Assembly (NCBI RefSeq): GCF_900101905.1
Contig: NZ_FNAJ01000012.1
Coordinates: forward strand, 62,001-126,000
Direction: 5' to 3'
Length of the DNA stretch: 64,000 bases
Source: Myxococcus virescens
Lineage (GTDB): Bacteria; Myxococcota; Myxococcia; Myxococcales; Myxococcaceae
Part shown: positions 50,016 through 61,500 of the stretch, one piece after another
How the letters are laid out: every line of letters starts with the position of its first letter
How positions within the stretch are numbered: position 1 is the stretch's first letter
Position numbers and translations under genes: made by a program
Notes under the pieces: model-generated
Databases searched by the model: none
Told to the model about the DNA's origin: nothing
What the model saw: only the letters and a program-made list of their open reading frames with translations

Positions 50016-51137
50016 TCACTGCACTACGCGGACGGCCGTGCCCTCCTTCACGTCCAGGGAGGAGTCGGCGAGCACGCGCTCGTCGGCGCCCAGTCCCTGG
50101 AGGATGCGGACGTAACCAGGCAGCACTCGCTCGACGCGCACATCCCGCTTGCGCACCGTGCCGTCCTGCACCACCCACACGAAGCCCTCCTGGCCCCGGG
50201 CGCTGACGGCCTGGGTGGGGAGGAAGAGGCCCTTGTCGTCGTCGGCCTGATTCACGGTCGAGAAGTCCAGCTCCACCAGGGCGCCGGGACGCAGCGCCGT
50301 GGACGGCTCACCGACCACGTCCGCCAGCACCTCCACCGTGCGGTTGGAGGCGTCCACCACCGCGCCCACGACGGCCACCTGCACGTCGAAGCGCGCGCCG
50401 CTGGGGCTCACCGTGCCCTGCGTCTTGCTGCCCACGCGGACCTTGTCCACCACGGACTCGGGGACCTGCGCGCGCACTTCCAGCCCCGTCGTATCGACGA
50501 TGCTGAACACGGGCGTGGAGGGCGTCATCGCCACCGAGTCACCGACGTTCTTCGTGCGGGCCGTGATGACGCCGTCGAAGGGGGCGATGATGGAGTGGTC
50601 GCGCAGCATCTCCTCCGCCAGCCGCAACCCGGCGGCGGCCTGGGCGGCCTGGGCGGCGGCCTGCTTCTGGCCAATCACGGCCTGATCCAGCCCCGCGGCG
50701 GCCACGCCACCGGACTCCGCCACCTTCCGGGTGCGCTCCAGGGAGGACGTGGCCAGCTCCAGCGCCGCGTCCGCGGCCTGCTTCACCGCGCGCGCCTGCT
50801 CCACGCTGATGGCGACGTTGGAGGCGTCCAGCGACGCCAGCACCTGGCCCTTCTTCACCTTGTCGCCCACCCGGACATTCATCCTGGAGATGGTGCCAGT
50901 CGCCTGGGGCCCCAGGACCGCCTCGTTCTTCGAGCGGATCTGCCCCGTCACGCGGGTGACGTCAGCGCTCAACTCCGTGGCCGGAGTGATGGCGCGCACG
51001 CCCAATGCCGCGGGACCCGTCTGCTCGGGGAGGGCCGGCTTGTTGCTGGCCTTGCCACAGCCCGTCGTCACCACCGCTGCCACTGCCGCGGCCATCCACA
51101 TGCGTCGAATCACGGTCGTCCTGCTCCTGCCGGTCAC
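50016..51137 (-). CDS. RND efflux membrane fusion protein, lipoprotein
   Basis: 373 residues. Signal with lipobox TTGC (C27). Biotinyl-lipoyl segment GTISRMNVRVGDKVKKGQVL, a short alpha-hairpin (about 105-170) with many Ala/Gln, then SIIAPFDGVITARTKNVGDS and the beta-barrel and membrane-proximal domains. It links the inner-membrane pump to an outer-membrane channel. First gene of the operon; 35 bp separate it from the pump gene. Confidence 0.94.
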   Translation of the reverse strand: MTGRSRTTVIRRMWMAAAVAAVVTTGCGKASNKPALPEQTGPAALGVRAITPATELSADVTRVTGQIRSKNEAVLGPQATGTISRMNVRVGDKVKKGQVLASLDASNVAISVEQARAVKQAADAALELATSSLERTRKVAESGGVAAAGLDQAVIGQKQAAAQAAQAAAGLRLAEEMLRDHSIIAPFDGVITARTKNVGDSVAMTPSTPVFSIVDTTGLEVRAQVPESVVDKVRVGSKTQGTVSPSGARFDVQVAVVGAVVDASNRTVEVLADVVGEPSTALRPGALVELDFSTVNQADDDKGLFLPTQAVSARGQEGFVWVVQDGTVRKRDVRVERVLPGYVRILQGLGADERVLADSSLDVKEGTAVRVVQ

Positions 51138-51222
51138 GGGGCACCTGTCCCCTGGGAGACACTTGCGAGCCGGCTTCTACATGGAAAGTCTGCGGCCCGG
51201 AAACTACAGCCTCTGAACTGTC

Positions 51223-51254
51223 TGTCAAGAGGATACTCCGTAGTGCGGACTATC
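51223..51254 (-). promoter_or_regulatory. RND operon promoter with MarR-type palindrome
   Basis: Palindrome GATACTCCG-TAGTG-CGGACTATC (51232-51254, 8 of 9 bases paired) directly beside a consensus TTGACA (-35, 51228-51223, minus strand). MarR family operators are usually imperfect palindromes of about 18-23 bp near the promoter. About 85 bp upstream of the fusion protein start. Confidence 0.55.
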
Positions 51255-51392
51255 TTTCCTCCGGCATGTCTAACGGCCGTCCGCCGAGCGGGCAGGAGAA
51301 AATGACACGACGCGGTGCATCCGTCCTCTGGCCTGAAGGAGGGGCGCTGTGTGCCGGGGAGGCGGTGCTTGTGGCACCTAGAGGCCCCTGTT

Positions 51393-51410
51393 ATTGATTC
51401 AAGAATCAAT
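51393..51410 (+). promoter_or_regulatory. Perfect palindromic operator before the acyl-CoA dehydrogenase gene
   Basis: ATTGATTC-AA-GAATCAAT is an exact 18-bp palindrome 22 bp before the start codon. Its core TTGATT-N4-AATCAA is also found at 43283-43298 before the SCP2 gene. It overlaps a possible -10 (TTATTG, 51391-51396). Probably the binding site of a TetR-type fatty-acid regulator; the regulator itself is not in the window. Confidence 0.6.
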
Positions 51411-51432
51411 CCTTTCGCGCCGAGGACACCCC

Positions 51433-52572
51433 ATGCCCCACCCATTCACCGAGGAACACGAGGCCTTCCGCAACACGGTGCGCAGCTTCGTGGAGAAGGA
51501 GATGACCCCACACGGCCTCGAGTGGGACCGGGCGGGCATCTTCCCCAAGGAGCTGTTCCGCAAGGCGGGGGACCTGGGCTTCCTGGGCATCAACCACGAC
51601 CCGAAGTACGGCGGTAGCGGGCTGGACTACTGGTACGTGACGGTGTTCGCGGAGGAGCTGAGCCGCAGCCTCAACGCGGGCGTGAACATGGCGCTGCTGG
51701 TGCAGAGCCAGATGGCCACGCCCATCATCAACGAGATTGGAACGGACGAGCAGAAGCGCGAGTTCCTGGAGCCGGCGCTCAAGGGCGAGAAGATCGCCGC
51801 GCTGGGGGTGAGCGAGCCGGGGTGCGGTTCGGACGTGGCCAGCATCAAGACGACGGCGCGCCGGGACGGGGATGACTACGTCATCAACGGCTCGAAGATG
51901 TGGATCACCAACGGCACGCGGGCGGACTTCATCACCCTGGCGGTGCGCACGGGCGAGGCCGGCTACGGCGGCATCTCCCTGGTGACGTTCCCCACGGACG
52001 TGAAGGGCTTTGGCGTCTCCAAGAAGCTGGACAAGGTGGGCAACCTGTCCTCGGACACCGCCGTCCTCTACTTCGAGGACTGCCGGATTCCGGCCCGCTA
52101 TGTGCTGGGCGAGGAGAACGAAGGCTTCTACCACATCATGACCAACTTCCAGGGTGAGCGCCTGGTGGGCGCCATCACCACGGTGGCGGGCATGGAGCGG
52201 ATGGTGGAGGACTCCATCCGCTACGGCAACGAGCGCGAGGCCTTCGGCCGGCCGCTGATGAAGTTCCAGGTGTGGCGCCACAAGTTCGTGGAGCACCTGA
52301 CGGCCATCGAAGCGGCCAAGCGCCTGACGTACCACGCGGTGGACCTCTTCGACCGGAAGGAGAACCCGGTGAAGGAGGTCTCCATGGCGAAGCTGTTCGC
52401 GGGCGACCTGGCCCAGCGCGTGGCCTACGACTGCCAGCAGTTCTACGGCGGCATGGGCTACGTGGAGGAGACCTCCATCGCCCGCATGTGGCGCGACGTG
52501 CGCCTCATCACCATTGGCGGCGGGACCTCCGAGGTGATGAAGGAGATCATCTCGAAGATCTACGGCTTCTAG
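51433..52572 (+). CDS. Acyl-CoA dehydrogenase
   Basis: 379 residues from [16 protein letters not shown] at 51433. FAD-dependent first step of beta-oxidation. Family signatures: [18 protein letters not shown] and [19 protein letters not shown] in the flavin site, [20 protein letters not shown] and [18 protein letters not shown] near the C-terminus. Catalytic Glu: the E in GGGTSEVM fits the position used by medium/short-chain ACADs. Substrate length not decidable. No adjacent ETF or hydratase genes. It ends 10 bp from the convergent symporter gene. Confidence 0.95.
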   Translation: MPHPFTEEHEAFRNTVRSFVEKEMTPHGLEWDRAGIFPKELFRKAGDLGFLGINHDPKYGGSGLDYWYVTVFAEELSRSLNAGVNMALLVQSQMATPIINEIGTDEQKREFLEPALKGEKIAALGVSEPGCGSDVASIKTTARRDGDDYVINGSKMWITNGTRADFITLAVRTGEAGYGGISLVTFPTDVKGFGVSKKLDKVGNLSSDTAVLYFEDCRIPARYVLGEENEGFYHIMTNFQGERLVGAITTVAGMERMVEDSIRYGNEREAFGRPLMKFQVWRHKFVEHLTAIEAAKRLTYHAVDLFDRKENPVKEVSMAKLFAGDLAQRVAYDCQQFYGGMGYVEETSIARMWRDVRLITIGGGTSEVMKEIISKIYGF

Positions 52573-52582
52573 CGCCGCGCGC

Positions 52583-53878
52583 TCAGGTGCCGTGGCCCAG
52601 GCTCATCCCTTCCAGGGGCTTGGGCCCGCTGTCGAGCTCGGCGTGCATGACGGTGTCGTCACGCACGCCCTCCCACTTGGACACCACCAGCGTCGCCACC
52701 GTGTTGCCGATGACGTTGGTGATGGCCCGGGCCTCGGACATGAAGCGGTCCACGCCCAGCAGCAGGGCCACGCCTTCCACGGGCACCTTGCCGTTGAGCG
52801 CCGCCAGCGTGGCCATCAGCGTGATGAAGCCCGAACCCGTCACGCCCGCCGCGCCCTTCGACGTCAGCAGCAGCACGCCCAGCAAGGTGAGCTCCTCGCC
52901 CAGCGACAGGTCCACGTTCACCGCCTGGGCGATGAAGATGGCCGCCATCGTCAGGTAGATGCACGTCCCGTCCAGGTTGAACGAGTACCCGGTGGGCAGC
53001 ACCAGCCCGACGGCGCCCCGGTCGCAGCCCAGCGTCTCCAGCCGCTTGAGCAGCCGGGGCAGCGCGGACTCCGATGACGACGTCCCCAGCACGAGCAACA
53101 GCTCGCTGCGCATGTAGCGCAGCAGCTTCCACAGCGAGAAGCCGGACAGCCGCGCCACCAGCCCCAGCACCAGGAACACGAAGAGGGCGCAGGTGACGTA
53201 GACGGCGATGAGCAGCCGGCCCAGGGAGCTGAGCGATTCGACACCGAACTTGCCCACGGTGAAGGCCATGGCGCCGAAGGCGCCCAGCGGCGCCAGCTTC
53301 ATGATCATCCCGACGATGCCGAAGAAGACCTGCGCCAGGTCATCCGACAGGTCGAGCACGCGCTGTCCCATGGGCCCCAGGCGGGTGAGCGCCACGCCCG
53401 TCAGCACGGCGACGAGCAGCACCTGGAGCAGCTTCCCCTCGGTGAAGGCCGACAGGAAGTCATGCGGGATGATGTCCAGGAGGAAGGGGATGGTGCCCTG
53501 CTGCGACGCGGACGCGCGGTACTGGGTGATGCCGGAGGTGTCGATCTGCGCCGGGTCGATGTTCATCCCCGCGCCGGGCTTCAGGGTGTTCACCACCACC
53601 ATGCCCACGACGAGCGCCAGCGTCGTCAGGACTTCGAAGTAGATGAGCGCCTTGAGGCCGATGCGGCCCACGTGCTTGAGGTCGCCCATCTTCGCGATGC
53701 CCGCGACGATGGTGAGGAAGATGACCGGTGCGATGATCATCTTCACCAGCTTGATGAAGCCGTCGCCCAGCGGCTTCATGGACTCGCCCAGGTCCGGCCG
53801 CAGCCAGCCGAGGATGATGCCCACCGCGATGGCCAGCAGCACCTGGACGTACAGATTCTTCAACCACCGCATCCGCAC
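52583..53878 (-). CDS. dctA: Dicarboxylate/amino acid:cation symporter (DctA/GltP family)
   Basis: 431 residues. About eight membrane segments plus two re-entrant loops. Motifs: [19 protein letters not shown] (serine-rich HP1), [20 protein letters not shown] (TM7 signature), [20 protein letters not shown] (substrate-binding TM8). These are closest to DctA-type C4-dicarboxylate importers; glutamate uptake is the alternative. Starts ATG at 53878. Confidence 0.92.
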   Translation of the reverse strand: MRMRWLKNLYVQVLLAIAVGIILGWLRPDLGESMKPLGDGFIKLVKMIIAPVIFLTIVAGIAKMGDLKHVGRIGLKALIYFEVLTTLALVVGMVVVNTLKPGAGMNIDPAQIDTSGITQYRASASQQGTIPFLLDIIPHDFLSAFTEGKLLQVLLVAVLTGVALTRLGPMGQRVLDLSDDLAQVFFGIVGMIMKLAPLGAFGAMAFTVGKFGVESLSSLGRLLIAVYVTCALFVFLVLGLVARLSGFSLWKLLRYMRSELLLVLGTSSSESALPRLLKRLETLGCDRGAVGLVLPTGYSFNLDGTCIYLTMAAIFIAQAVNVDLSLGEELTLLGVLLLTSKGAAGVTGSGFITLMATLAALNGKVPVEGVALLLGVDRFMSEARAITNVIGNTVATLVVSKWEGVRDDTVMHAELDSGPKPLEGMSLGHGT

Positions 53879-53975
53879 CCCTCTCTCGGGAGGCCGCGGA
53901 CTATAGCGCCCCGGTTCGGCGCTTCGCTGGCGCCAGGCGCCGGCGCAAAGCGGGGGCTTCGGGTGGCGGGCTGCG

Positions 53976-54275
53976 TCACTTCTTGCGGAACAGCGCCTCC
54001 GCGGCGTTCAGCAGCGCGTCCCGGCTCTCCTTCTCATGGATGCCGCCTTCGCCAATCTGGAACAGCTCACAGAAGTTGGCGCCGTCCTTGTCCTTGGGCA
54101 CCTCGGCGAAGGGCTCCTTGCACTCCTTCGCCACGCCCAGGTCGAAGTGACGGCAGTTGCGGCACGAACGGATGTCCTCGCCGCAGTGTGGGCACTCGTC
54201 ACGCCGGCCCACCTGGTTCGCGATGATGTCCAGTGGGTGTCCACAGTGCGCGCAGCCGGGCATGGCCTCCTCCAT
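53976..54275 (-). CDS. Small zinc-ribbon protein
   Basis: 99 residues. Four Cys pairs or singles: C8/C11, C28/C31, C38/C41, C52 and C69, i.e. two or more CxxC knuckles (CAHC, CPHC, CRNC), typical of a zinc-ribbon fold. ATG at 54263 (MPGCAHC) would be the alternative start. No DNA-binding helix is visible. A C-terminal helical tail, [18 protein letters not shown]. Common as an uncharacterised small protein in myxobacteria. Confidence 0.8.
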   Translation of the reverse strand: MEEAMPGCAHCGHPLDIIANQVGRRDECPHCGEDIRSCRNCRHFDLGVAKECKEPFAEVPKDKDGANFCELFQIGEGGIHEKESRDALLNAAEALFRKK

Positions 54276-54323
54276 GAAACGGGGACGCCATTGTGCCAGC
54301 GGGCCGCGCCCGGCGGCGAGCGC

Positions 54324-54746
54324 TCAGCGCTGCGGACTGGGCATCAACGCCTGGACGGGCTCCGGGGAGGCGGACTCCCGGGCGGTGCCTTCGTGTGCCC
54401 CGCTGCCCGTGGCATCGAGCAGCTGGTCGTTCAGCCGCTTGAGGAGGAACAGGAGGTACGCGGAGACGGTGGCCAGCGCGGCGAGCAGCACGCCCAGCAG
54501 CATCCCGCGCTGCCACAGGTGTGCCTTCTCCAGGATGGCCCGGCGCTCCGCGAACGTCTTCAACTGGGCGTCCGCCGCGGCGCCGTCGAACCGGGCCGCG
54601 TAGTCCTCCGCCTGGGCGGTGCCGCGCTCCATCAGCCACTGGCCCTGCACCTGGAGGGCGTCCGCGCGGGTGTAGCAGTAGGCGGCGCCCCCAGCCGACA
54701 GCAGGGAGATGCACAGCGCCGTCATCACGCTCCGGGTCGTGCCCAT
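54324..54746 (-). CDS. Small two-TM membrane protein of unknown function
   Basis: 140 residues. TM1 at about 7-25 (VMTALCISLLSAGGAAYC) and TM2 at about 80-102 (GMLLGVLLAALATVSAYLLF), with a charged helical loop between. Pro/Ser tail. No recognised family. Separated by 48 bp from the zinc-ribbon gene, possibly co-transcribed. Confidence 0.62.
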   Translation of the reverse strand: MGTTRSVMTALCISLLSAGGAAYCYTRADALQVQGQWLMERGTAQAEDYAARFDGAAADAQLKTFAERRAILEKAHLWQRGMLLGVLLAALATVSAYLLFLLKRLNDQLLDATGSGAHEGTARESASPEPVQALMPSPQR

Positions 54747-54842
54747 CCTACGTCCTCCGGACTGGCCGTTGCACGGGGAGTGACACCCGCGACTGCTCCG
54801 GCTTCCCGAAGACAGTAGCGGATGCTAGGGAGCCCCTCTGAC

Positions 54843-55463
54843 ATGGGCAAGCCCTACCGTCCTAAAGACCACTATTTCCAGAAGGCCAAGCAAGAGGGCC
54901 TGCGGGCACGTTCGGCCTTCAAGGTCGATGAACTCATCAAGCGCTTCCCCATGGTGAAGAAGGGGCACGTCGTGCTCGACCTGGGGGCGGCGCCGGGAGG
55001 TTTCCTCCAGATATTGGCGGACGCCGTGGGGCCGAAGGGCCGCGTCATCGGCGTGGACATCGTCGCCATCCGTCCCTTCAGCCAGCCCTTCGTGCAGACG
55101 GCGGTGTTGGACGTGCTCGCGGACGACTTCGACGCGAAGCTGACCGAGCTCCATGCCGGCCCCTTCGACGCCGTCATCTCCGACATGGCCCCCAAGACGA
55201 GCGGCATCAAGGCCACCGACGAGGCGCGCAGCCTGCGGCTGGCGGGCAAGGCGCTGGAGTTGGCCGCGGCGCGGGGCCGGCCCGGGTCCTCCTTCGTGGC
55301 CAAGGTCTTCATGGGCCGGGACTTCGAGGACTTCCGCAACCAGATCCGCGCCCTCTTCGAAGAGGTGAAGGTGGTCCGGCCGGAGGCCACCCGCGGCGCC
55401 AGCATGGAGGTCTACCTGGTGGGTCTTCGCCGCCGTGCGCCAGAGGCCCCGGAGGCGAACTGA
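54843..55463 (+). CDS. rlmE: 23S rRNA 2'-O-methyltransferase RlmE (FtsJ/RrmJ)
   Basis: 206 residues from MGKPYRPKD at 54843. Methylates U2552 of 23S rRNA in E. coli. SAM-binding motif VLDLGAAPGGF (from residue 44) and the K-D-K-E tetrad: K27 (ARSAFKVDELI), D114 (VISDMAP), K154 (FVAKVF) and E189 (GASMEVYLVG). Length matches the E. coli enzyme (209). No FtsH-type gene adjacent. Divergent from the small two-TM gene. Confidence 0.95.
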   Translation: MGKPYRPKDHYFQKAKQEGLRARSAFKVDELIKRFPMVKKGHVVLDLGAAPGGFLQILADAVGPKGRVIGVDIVAIRPFSQPFVQTAVLDVLADDFDAKLTELHAGPFDAVISDMAPKTSGIKATDEARSLRLAGKALELAAARGRPGSSFVAKVFMGRDFEDFRNQIRALFEEVKVVRPEATRGASMEVYLVGLRRRAPEAPEAN

Positions 55464-55511
55464 CGTTCATTGTGGAACGTTCGGGTGTCCGGCTGTGTCT
55501 AGAGTGCCGAC

Positions 55512-58500
55512 ATGCATCGGACCCCCTGGACCCGCGCACCCTTTGTTCGCTTCTGGCTGTTCGCCCTGCTGCTGCTGACCTCGCCCGTGCTGGGGCAGGG
55601 CAAGGCGCCGCCTTCGTGGAAGGCCATCGAGAGGATGGCCGAAGAGCAGAAGCTGGAGGCCGCCGCCCAGGGCGCCGAGGCCCGGCTGGCGCAGGCGAAG
55701 TCCAAGGGCGACGAGGCCGAGTGGACGCGCGCGCTGGTGCGCACGGTGCAACTGCGCACCGACTTGCATGGCTACGAGACGGCGGTGCGCTTCCTGCGCG
55801 AGCAGCCCTGGCCCAAGGGCGCGTTGCCTCGCGCGACGCTGAACCTCTTCTACGCGAACGCGCTCGTCGCCTATGCGCAGGCCTACGGCTGGGAGGTGCG
55901 CCAGCGCGAGTCCGTGGCGTCCTCCGGGCCGGTGGACCTCAAGGCGTGGACCTATGAGGAGATTCTGACCGAGGCCCAGCGTGCCTACGAGGAGGTGTGG
56001 AAGCAGCGGCAACAACTGGGCGGTGAGCCCCTGAAGGCGTTGTCCGAGTACGTGAAGCCCAACACCTACCCGGAGGGGCTGCGCTCCACGCTGCGAGATG
56101 CCGTGTCGTACCTGCGCGTGTCGCTGCTGGCGGACAGCTCGCACTGGCGGCCCGAGCAGGCCCATGAGGTGTACCGCCTGGACCTGGGCGCGCTCCTGGA
56201 GGGGACGCCCAAGGTGGCGCTGACGGACCCCGGCGTCCATCCGCTGGTGAAGGTGGCGGCGGTGCTCGGGGACCTGGAGGCGTGGCACCAGTCCGCGGGG
56301 CGGCGCGAGTCGGCGCTGGAGGCCCGGCTGCAGCGCTACACGGTGCTGCACCAGCACTTCACGGACGCGGCCGACCGGACCCGCATCCGGCAACACCTGG
56401 CCGCCTTGCTGCCCGCGTTCCGCGACGTGCCCTGGTCCACCATGGGGCAGGCCCAGCTCGTGGAGATGGAGCGAGTGGCGGACCACGCCGTGCGTGCCCA
56501 CTCGCTGGCGAAGGCGTGCGCGGCCACCTACCCCCAGTCCACGGGGGCGCAGCGCTGCCGCGTGCTCATGGCCGCCATCGAGGCGCCCGAGTTCAGCATG
56601 GGCTCGCTGGCGTCGGACGGGCCGGGCCGCCGCTCCGTCGAGGTCACCCACCGCAACGTGTCCATGCTGCACTTCCGTGCGTACTCCGTGGACCTGGAGA
56701 AGCGGCTGGCCCAGGTGGATGACTACAACCTCATGCCGGACAGTGCGCCGTTGAAGGCCCTGGTGAAGGGACAGCGCCCGGTGGCCACCTGGAGCGTGCC
56801 GCTGCCGAAGACGGAGGACTTCCGGGAGCACCGCACCTTCGTCACGCCGCCGCTCACGGCCCGGGGGACGTACGTCATCATGGCCTCCGCCCACGAGGAC
56901 TTCCGCGCGACGAACAACCGCATCGTCGCGGTGTACCTGACGGTGACGCCCTGGGTCATCGTCGCGCGGCCCTCGAACGGGGACCTGCTGGAGGTGCGGC
57001 TGGTGGACGGCGACACCGGCGAGCCCGTGCCGAAGGTTCCCCTGCGCCTCATCCGCGTCGACTACAGGCAGGGCTTCAAGGAGGTGGCGCGCATCCTCTC
57101 GGACGCGGACGGCGCGGCCACCTTCGACGCGGTCCCGGGCGATGGCTACCGCAGCTACGTCCTGGTGGCCGGCGTCGGACGGAACGCGCTGCTGCACCCG
57201 GGCCAGGTGCCGTTCTACAAGCGCCATCAGTCCGGGGAGGTCCATTCGGCGCTCGTCTTCACCGATCGCGCGGTCTACCGGCCCCAGCAGAAGGTGCTGT
57301 GGAAGGCGGTGGCCTTCAGCGGCCGGGGCGAGCAGGCGCGCTACCAGACGCTGGCGGACCGCCCGCTCCAGGTGACGCTGTTCGACCCGAACCACCAGGT
57401 GGTGGAGTCCCGGGAGGTCCGCACCAACGACTTCGGCTCCGCCGCGGGCGAGTTCACGATTCCCACCGGCCGGATGCTGGGGGCGTGGTCCGTGATTGTG
57501 AGCGCGGGGGGCCGCGCGTCGATTCGCGTGGAGGAGTACAAGCGGCCCACCTTCGAGGTGACGCTGAAGGACGCGAAGGCGCAGCTGCGCCTCAACCGGC
57601 CCGCGACCTTCCAGGGCGAGGCCCGCTACTACTTCGGCATGCCGGTGACGTCCGGCTCCGTGCGGTGGCGTGCGTACCGCGAGCCGGTGCTGCCCTGGTG
57701 GTGGTGGGGCCCGCCGTCCGGGGCCTCGCAGCGGCAGGTGGTGGCGACGGGCACGTCGCCGCTGGGCGCGGACGGAGGCTTCACCATCGGCTTCACCCCC
57801 GAGGCGGATGAGCGGTCCGCGGCCACCCCGGGGCTGACGTGGAACTACCGCATCGAGGCCGACGCGACGGACGAAGGCGGTGAGACGCGCTCGGCCAGCC
57901 GGGCCTTCCGGCTGGGCTTCGTCGCCGTGGAGGCGCGCGTGGACCTGGACACGGGGTTCCTCCGCGAGGGCGCCGCGGCCGAGGTTCGGCTGACGCGCTC
58001 CACGCTGGATGGCGCGCCGCAGCCGGGGCCGGGCAAGTGGCGGCTGGTGGCGCTGAATCAGCCCGCGCAGCCCCTGCTGCCCGCGGACGAGCCCCAGGGC
58101 CTGCCGGAGTACAAGGACCCCGAGGCGGTGTTCACGCCCACGCCTGGAGACAACCTGCGTCCTCGGTGGTTCGGCGCGTATTCGCCGGAGTCCACCATTC
58201 GCGGCTGGACGGATGGGGCCCAGCAGGCGACCGGCTCGGTGCAGCACGACACCGAGGGCCTGGCCGTGCTGAAGCTGCCGTCGCTCAAGGCGGGCGCGTA
58301 CCGGCTCCACTACGAGACGACGGACGCCTTCGGTCAGACGTACACCGTGGGGCGCGAGCTGGTGGTGGCCGGGAAGACGACACCCCTCGCGGTGCCCGCG
58401 ATGCTGGTGGCCGAGCGGGAGACGGCGCGGGTGGGGGAGGTGGTGCGGTTGATGGCCGTCTCGGGGTTCAAGGGACAGCCGCTGCTGCTCGACATCTACC

Positions 58501-61500
58501 AGGGAGAGCGGCGCATCTCCCGGCGCAAGCTCACCGCGGGCCAGTCTTCCGGAGTCGTGGAGGTGCCGGTGACGGCGGAGCTGCGCGGCGGCTTCACCGT
58601 GGCGCTGTCCACGGTGCGTGACTACCAGTTCCTGTTCTTCTCGAAGTCCATCTTCGTGCCCTGGGACGACAAGGAATTGCAGCTGGAGTTCGCCACCTTC
58701 CGCGACACGCTGCGCCCGGGCGCGAAGGAGACCTGGCGCGTGACGGTGAAGGGGCCGAAGGGCGCGAAGGTGGAGGCGGGCACTGCCGAACTGCTCGCGT
58801 ACATGTATGACCAGTCCCTGGACCTGTTCGCCAAGCAGACGCCGCCCAGCGTGGCGTCGCTGTATCCCCAGTGGCATTCCTCCGTGGACATGCAGTCGTC
58901 GGCGAGCCTGGGTGACACCCGGTGGGTGGTGAACGCGCGATATGGCGAGGTGCCGGGCTGGACACCGCCTGCGCCTGACGCCTTGCTCTTCGGGGATGGC
59001 TTCGAGGTGGGCGGCCCAGGCCGGCGGCGGATGCGGCAGATGGTTCGCGGTGGGATGGGCGGCATGCGGGAGGGCGCCGCGCCAAGGGCCACCATGGCAC
59101 CGGCGCCGGGCGCCCCGCCGCCCCCGCCGCCCGCCGAGGCGCCTGTTCGGGCCGAGGCGAAGATGCAGGCGGACAAGGAAGAGCGCTTTGGCAGCGGCGG
59201 AGCGGCTCCGGACGCGCCGCAGCCGCTGCGCTCCAACTTCGCGGAGACCGCGTTCTGGGCGCCCCAGGTGCTCACCGGGGCAGACGGCTCGGCGACGCTG
59301 GAGTTCACCGTGCCGGACTCGGTGACGGCGTGGAGCGTCTGGGTGCACGCCGTCACGCGTGACTTGAAGGGCGGCTCGCTGCAGCGCGCCTCCCGGAGCG
59401 TGAAGGAGCTGATGGTGCGCCCCTATGTGCCGCGCTTCCTGCGCGAGGGCGACCGCGCGGTGTTGGAGGTGATGGTGAACAACGCGGCGTCGCGCCCGAT
59501 GCAGGGCACGCTCACGTTGGACATCCAGGACCTGGAGCTGCAGAAGAGCGTGCTGTCGGACTTCGGCGTCCAGAAGGCGTCGCAGCCCTTCCGCGTGGAG
59601 GCGGGGAAGGGGACGCGCCTGCGCTTCCCGCTCACCACGCCCACACGGGTGGGGCCCGTTGCCTTCCGGGTGGTGGCGCGCTCGGAGAATCACAGTGATG
59701 GTGAGCTGCGCCCCCTGCCGGTGTTGCCGGGCCGGATGCACCTGGCGCAGTCGCGCTTCGTGACGCTGAAGGGCAAGGACTCCAAGACGATGCAGTTCGA
59801 GGACCTGCGCGCGGGCGGCGACCCGACGCGGGTGAACGAGCAGTTGGTCGTCACGGTGGACACGCAGCTGTTCTATTCGGCGCTCCAGGCGCTGCCGTAC
59901 CTGGTGGACTATCCCTACGAGTGCACGGAGCAGACGCTCAACCGCTTCGTGTCGACGGGCATCCTGTCCAGCCTGTACGGGCAGTACCCGTCGGTGGCGC
60001 GGATGGCCAAGCAGCTGAGCGAGCGCCCCACCCAATTGGAGACGTGGGATGCGGTGGACCCCAACCGGAAGATGGCGCTGGAGGAGACGCCCTGGCTGGA
60101 GATGGCAAAGGGCGGCGCCGGGCCGGAGGCCGGTCTGGTGAAGGTGTTGGACCCGAAGGTCGCCGCCGCCGAGCGCACGTCCGCGCTGGCGAAGCTCCGC
60201 AAGGCGCAGACGTCCAGCGGCGGCTTCCCCTGGTGGGCGGGGGGGCCTCCGTCGCCGTACATGACGCTCTACATCGTGCATGGCCTCTCCCGCGCGATGG
60301 AGTTCGGCGTGGAAGTCCCGCCGGAAATCACCCGGGGCGCCTGGGGCTACCTGGCGCGGCACTTCCGCGAGGAGTACGCGACGAAGCTGATGAAGGAGGA
60401 GCGCGGCTGGGAGTTCCTCACGTTCCTCAACTACACGGCCTCCGCGTATCCGAACGCGAGCTACACCGGTGAGGCCCTCACCGAGGCGGAGCGGGCGCGG
60501 ATGCTCGCGTTCAGCTTCAAGCATTGGAAGAAGCACTCGCCCTACCTCAAGGGCTACCTGGCGCTGACGCTGAAGCGCGCGGGGCGCGGCGCGGACGCCA
60601 ACCGCGTCTGGGAGAGCGTCATGGACTCGGCGAAGACGAGTCCCGAGCTGGGCACCTACTGGGCGCAGGAGGACCGCAGCTGGCTCTGGTACAACGACAC
60701 CACGGAGACGCACGCCTTCGCGCTGCGCACGCTGACGGAGCTCAATCCGAAGGACGCGCGCCGCGAGGGCCTGGTCCAGTGGCTGCTGCTGAACAAGAAG
60801 CTCAACCACTGGAAATCCACTCGCGCCACGGCGGAGTCACTGTACGCGCTGGTGAAGTACCTCCAGGCGGAAGGCGCGCTGGGCGTGCGCGAGGACGCCC
60901 AGGTGACGGTGGGCCCGCGCGTGGTGCGCATGTCCTTCGCCCCGGACGAGTACACGGGCAAGAAGAACCAGGTCGTCGTGCCCGGGCCGGAGTTGAACCC
61001 GGCGACGATGAGCTCGGTGGTGGTGGAGAAGACGACGCCGGGCTTCGCCTTCGCATCCGCGACGTGGCACTTCTCCACGGAGAAGCTGCCGGACAGCGAC
61101 CGCGGGGACTTCTTCCAGGTGTCGCGGCGCTACTTCCTGCGTGAGCGGCAGGGGAAGGACGCCAGGCTCGTGCCGCTGGCGGAGGGCGCCGTGGTGCTCC
61201 CCGGAGACGAAGTGGAGGTGCAGCTCTCCCTGCGCGCGAAGCACGCGGCGGAGTACGTGCACCTGAGAGATCCGCGCGCCGCGGGCCTGGAGCCGGAGAA
61301 CGTGCAGTCCCGTCACCGCTGGGACTTGGGCATCGTCTGGTACGAGGAGACGCGGGACTCCGGCACCAACTTCTTCTTCGAGCAGCTGCCCGCGGGTGAG
61401 TACACCTTCAAGTACCGGCTGCGCGCCAACATGGCCGGCCAGTTCAAGGTGGGCCCCGCCACGGTGCAGTCCATGTACGCGCCGGAGTTCACCGCGTACT

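Noticed and set aside
51138-51300. Divergent-gene-specific second operator CCTCT...AGAGG at 51210-51232
   Set aside because: Five-base arms with a 13-base loop are expected by chance.
55467-60809. 1780-residue open frame on the minus strand
   Set aside because: Antisense shadow of the alpha-2-macroglobulin gene.
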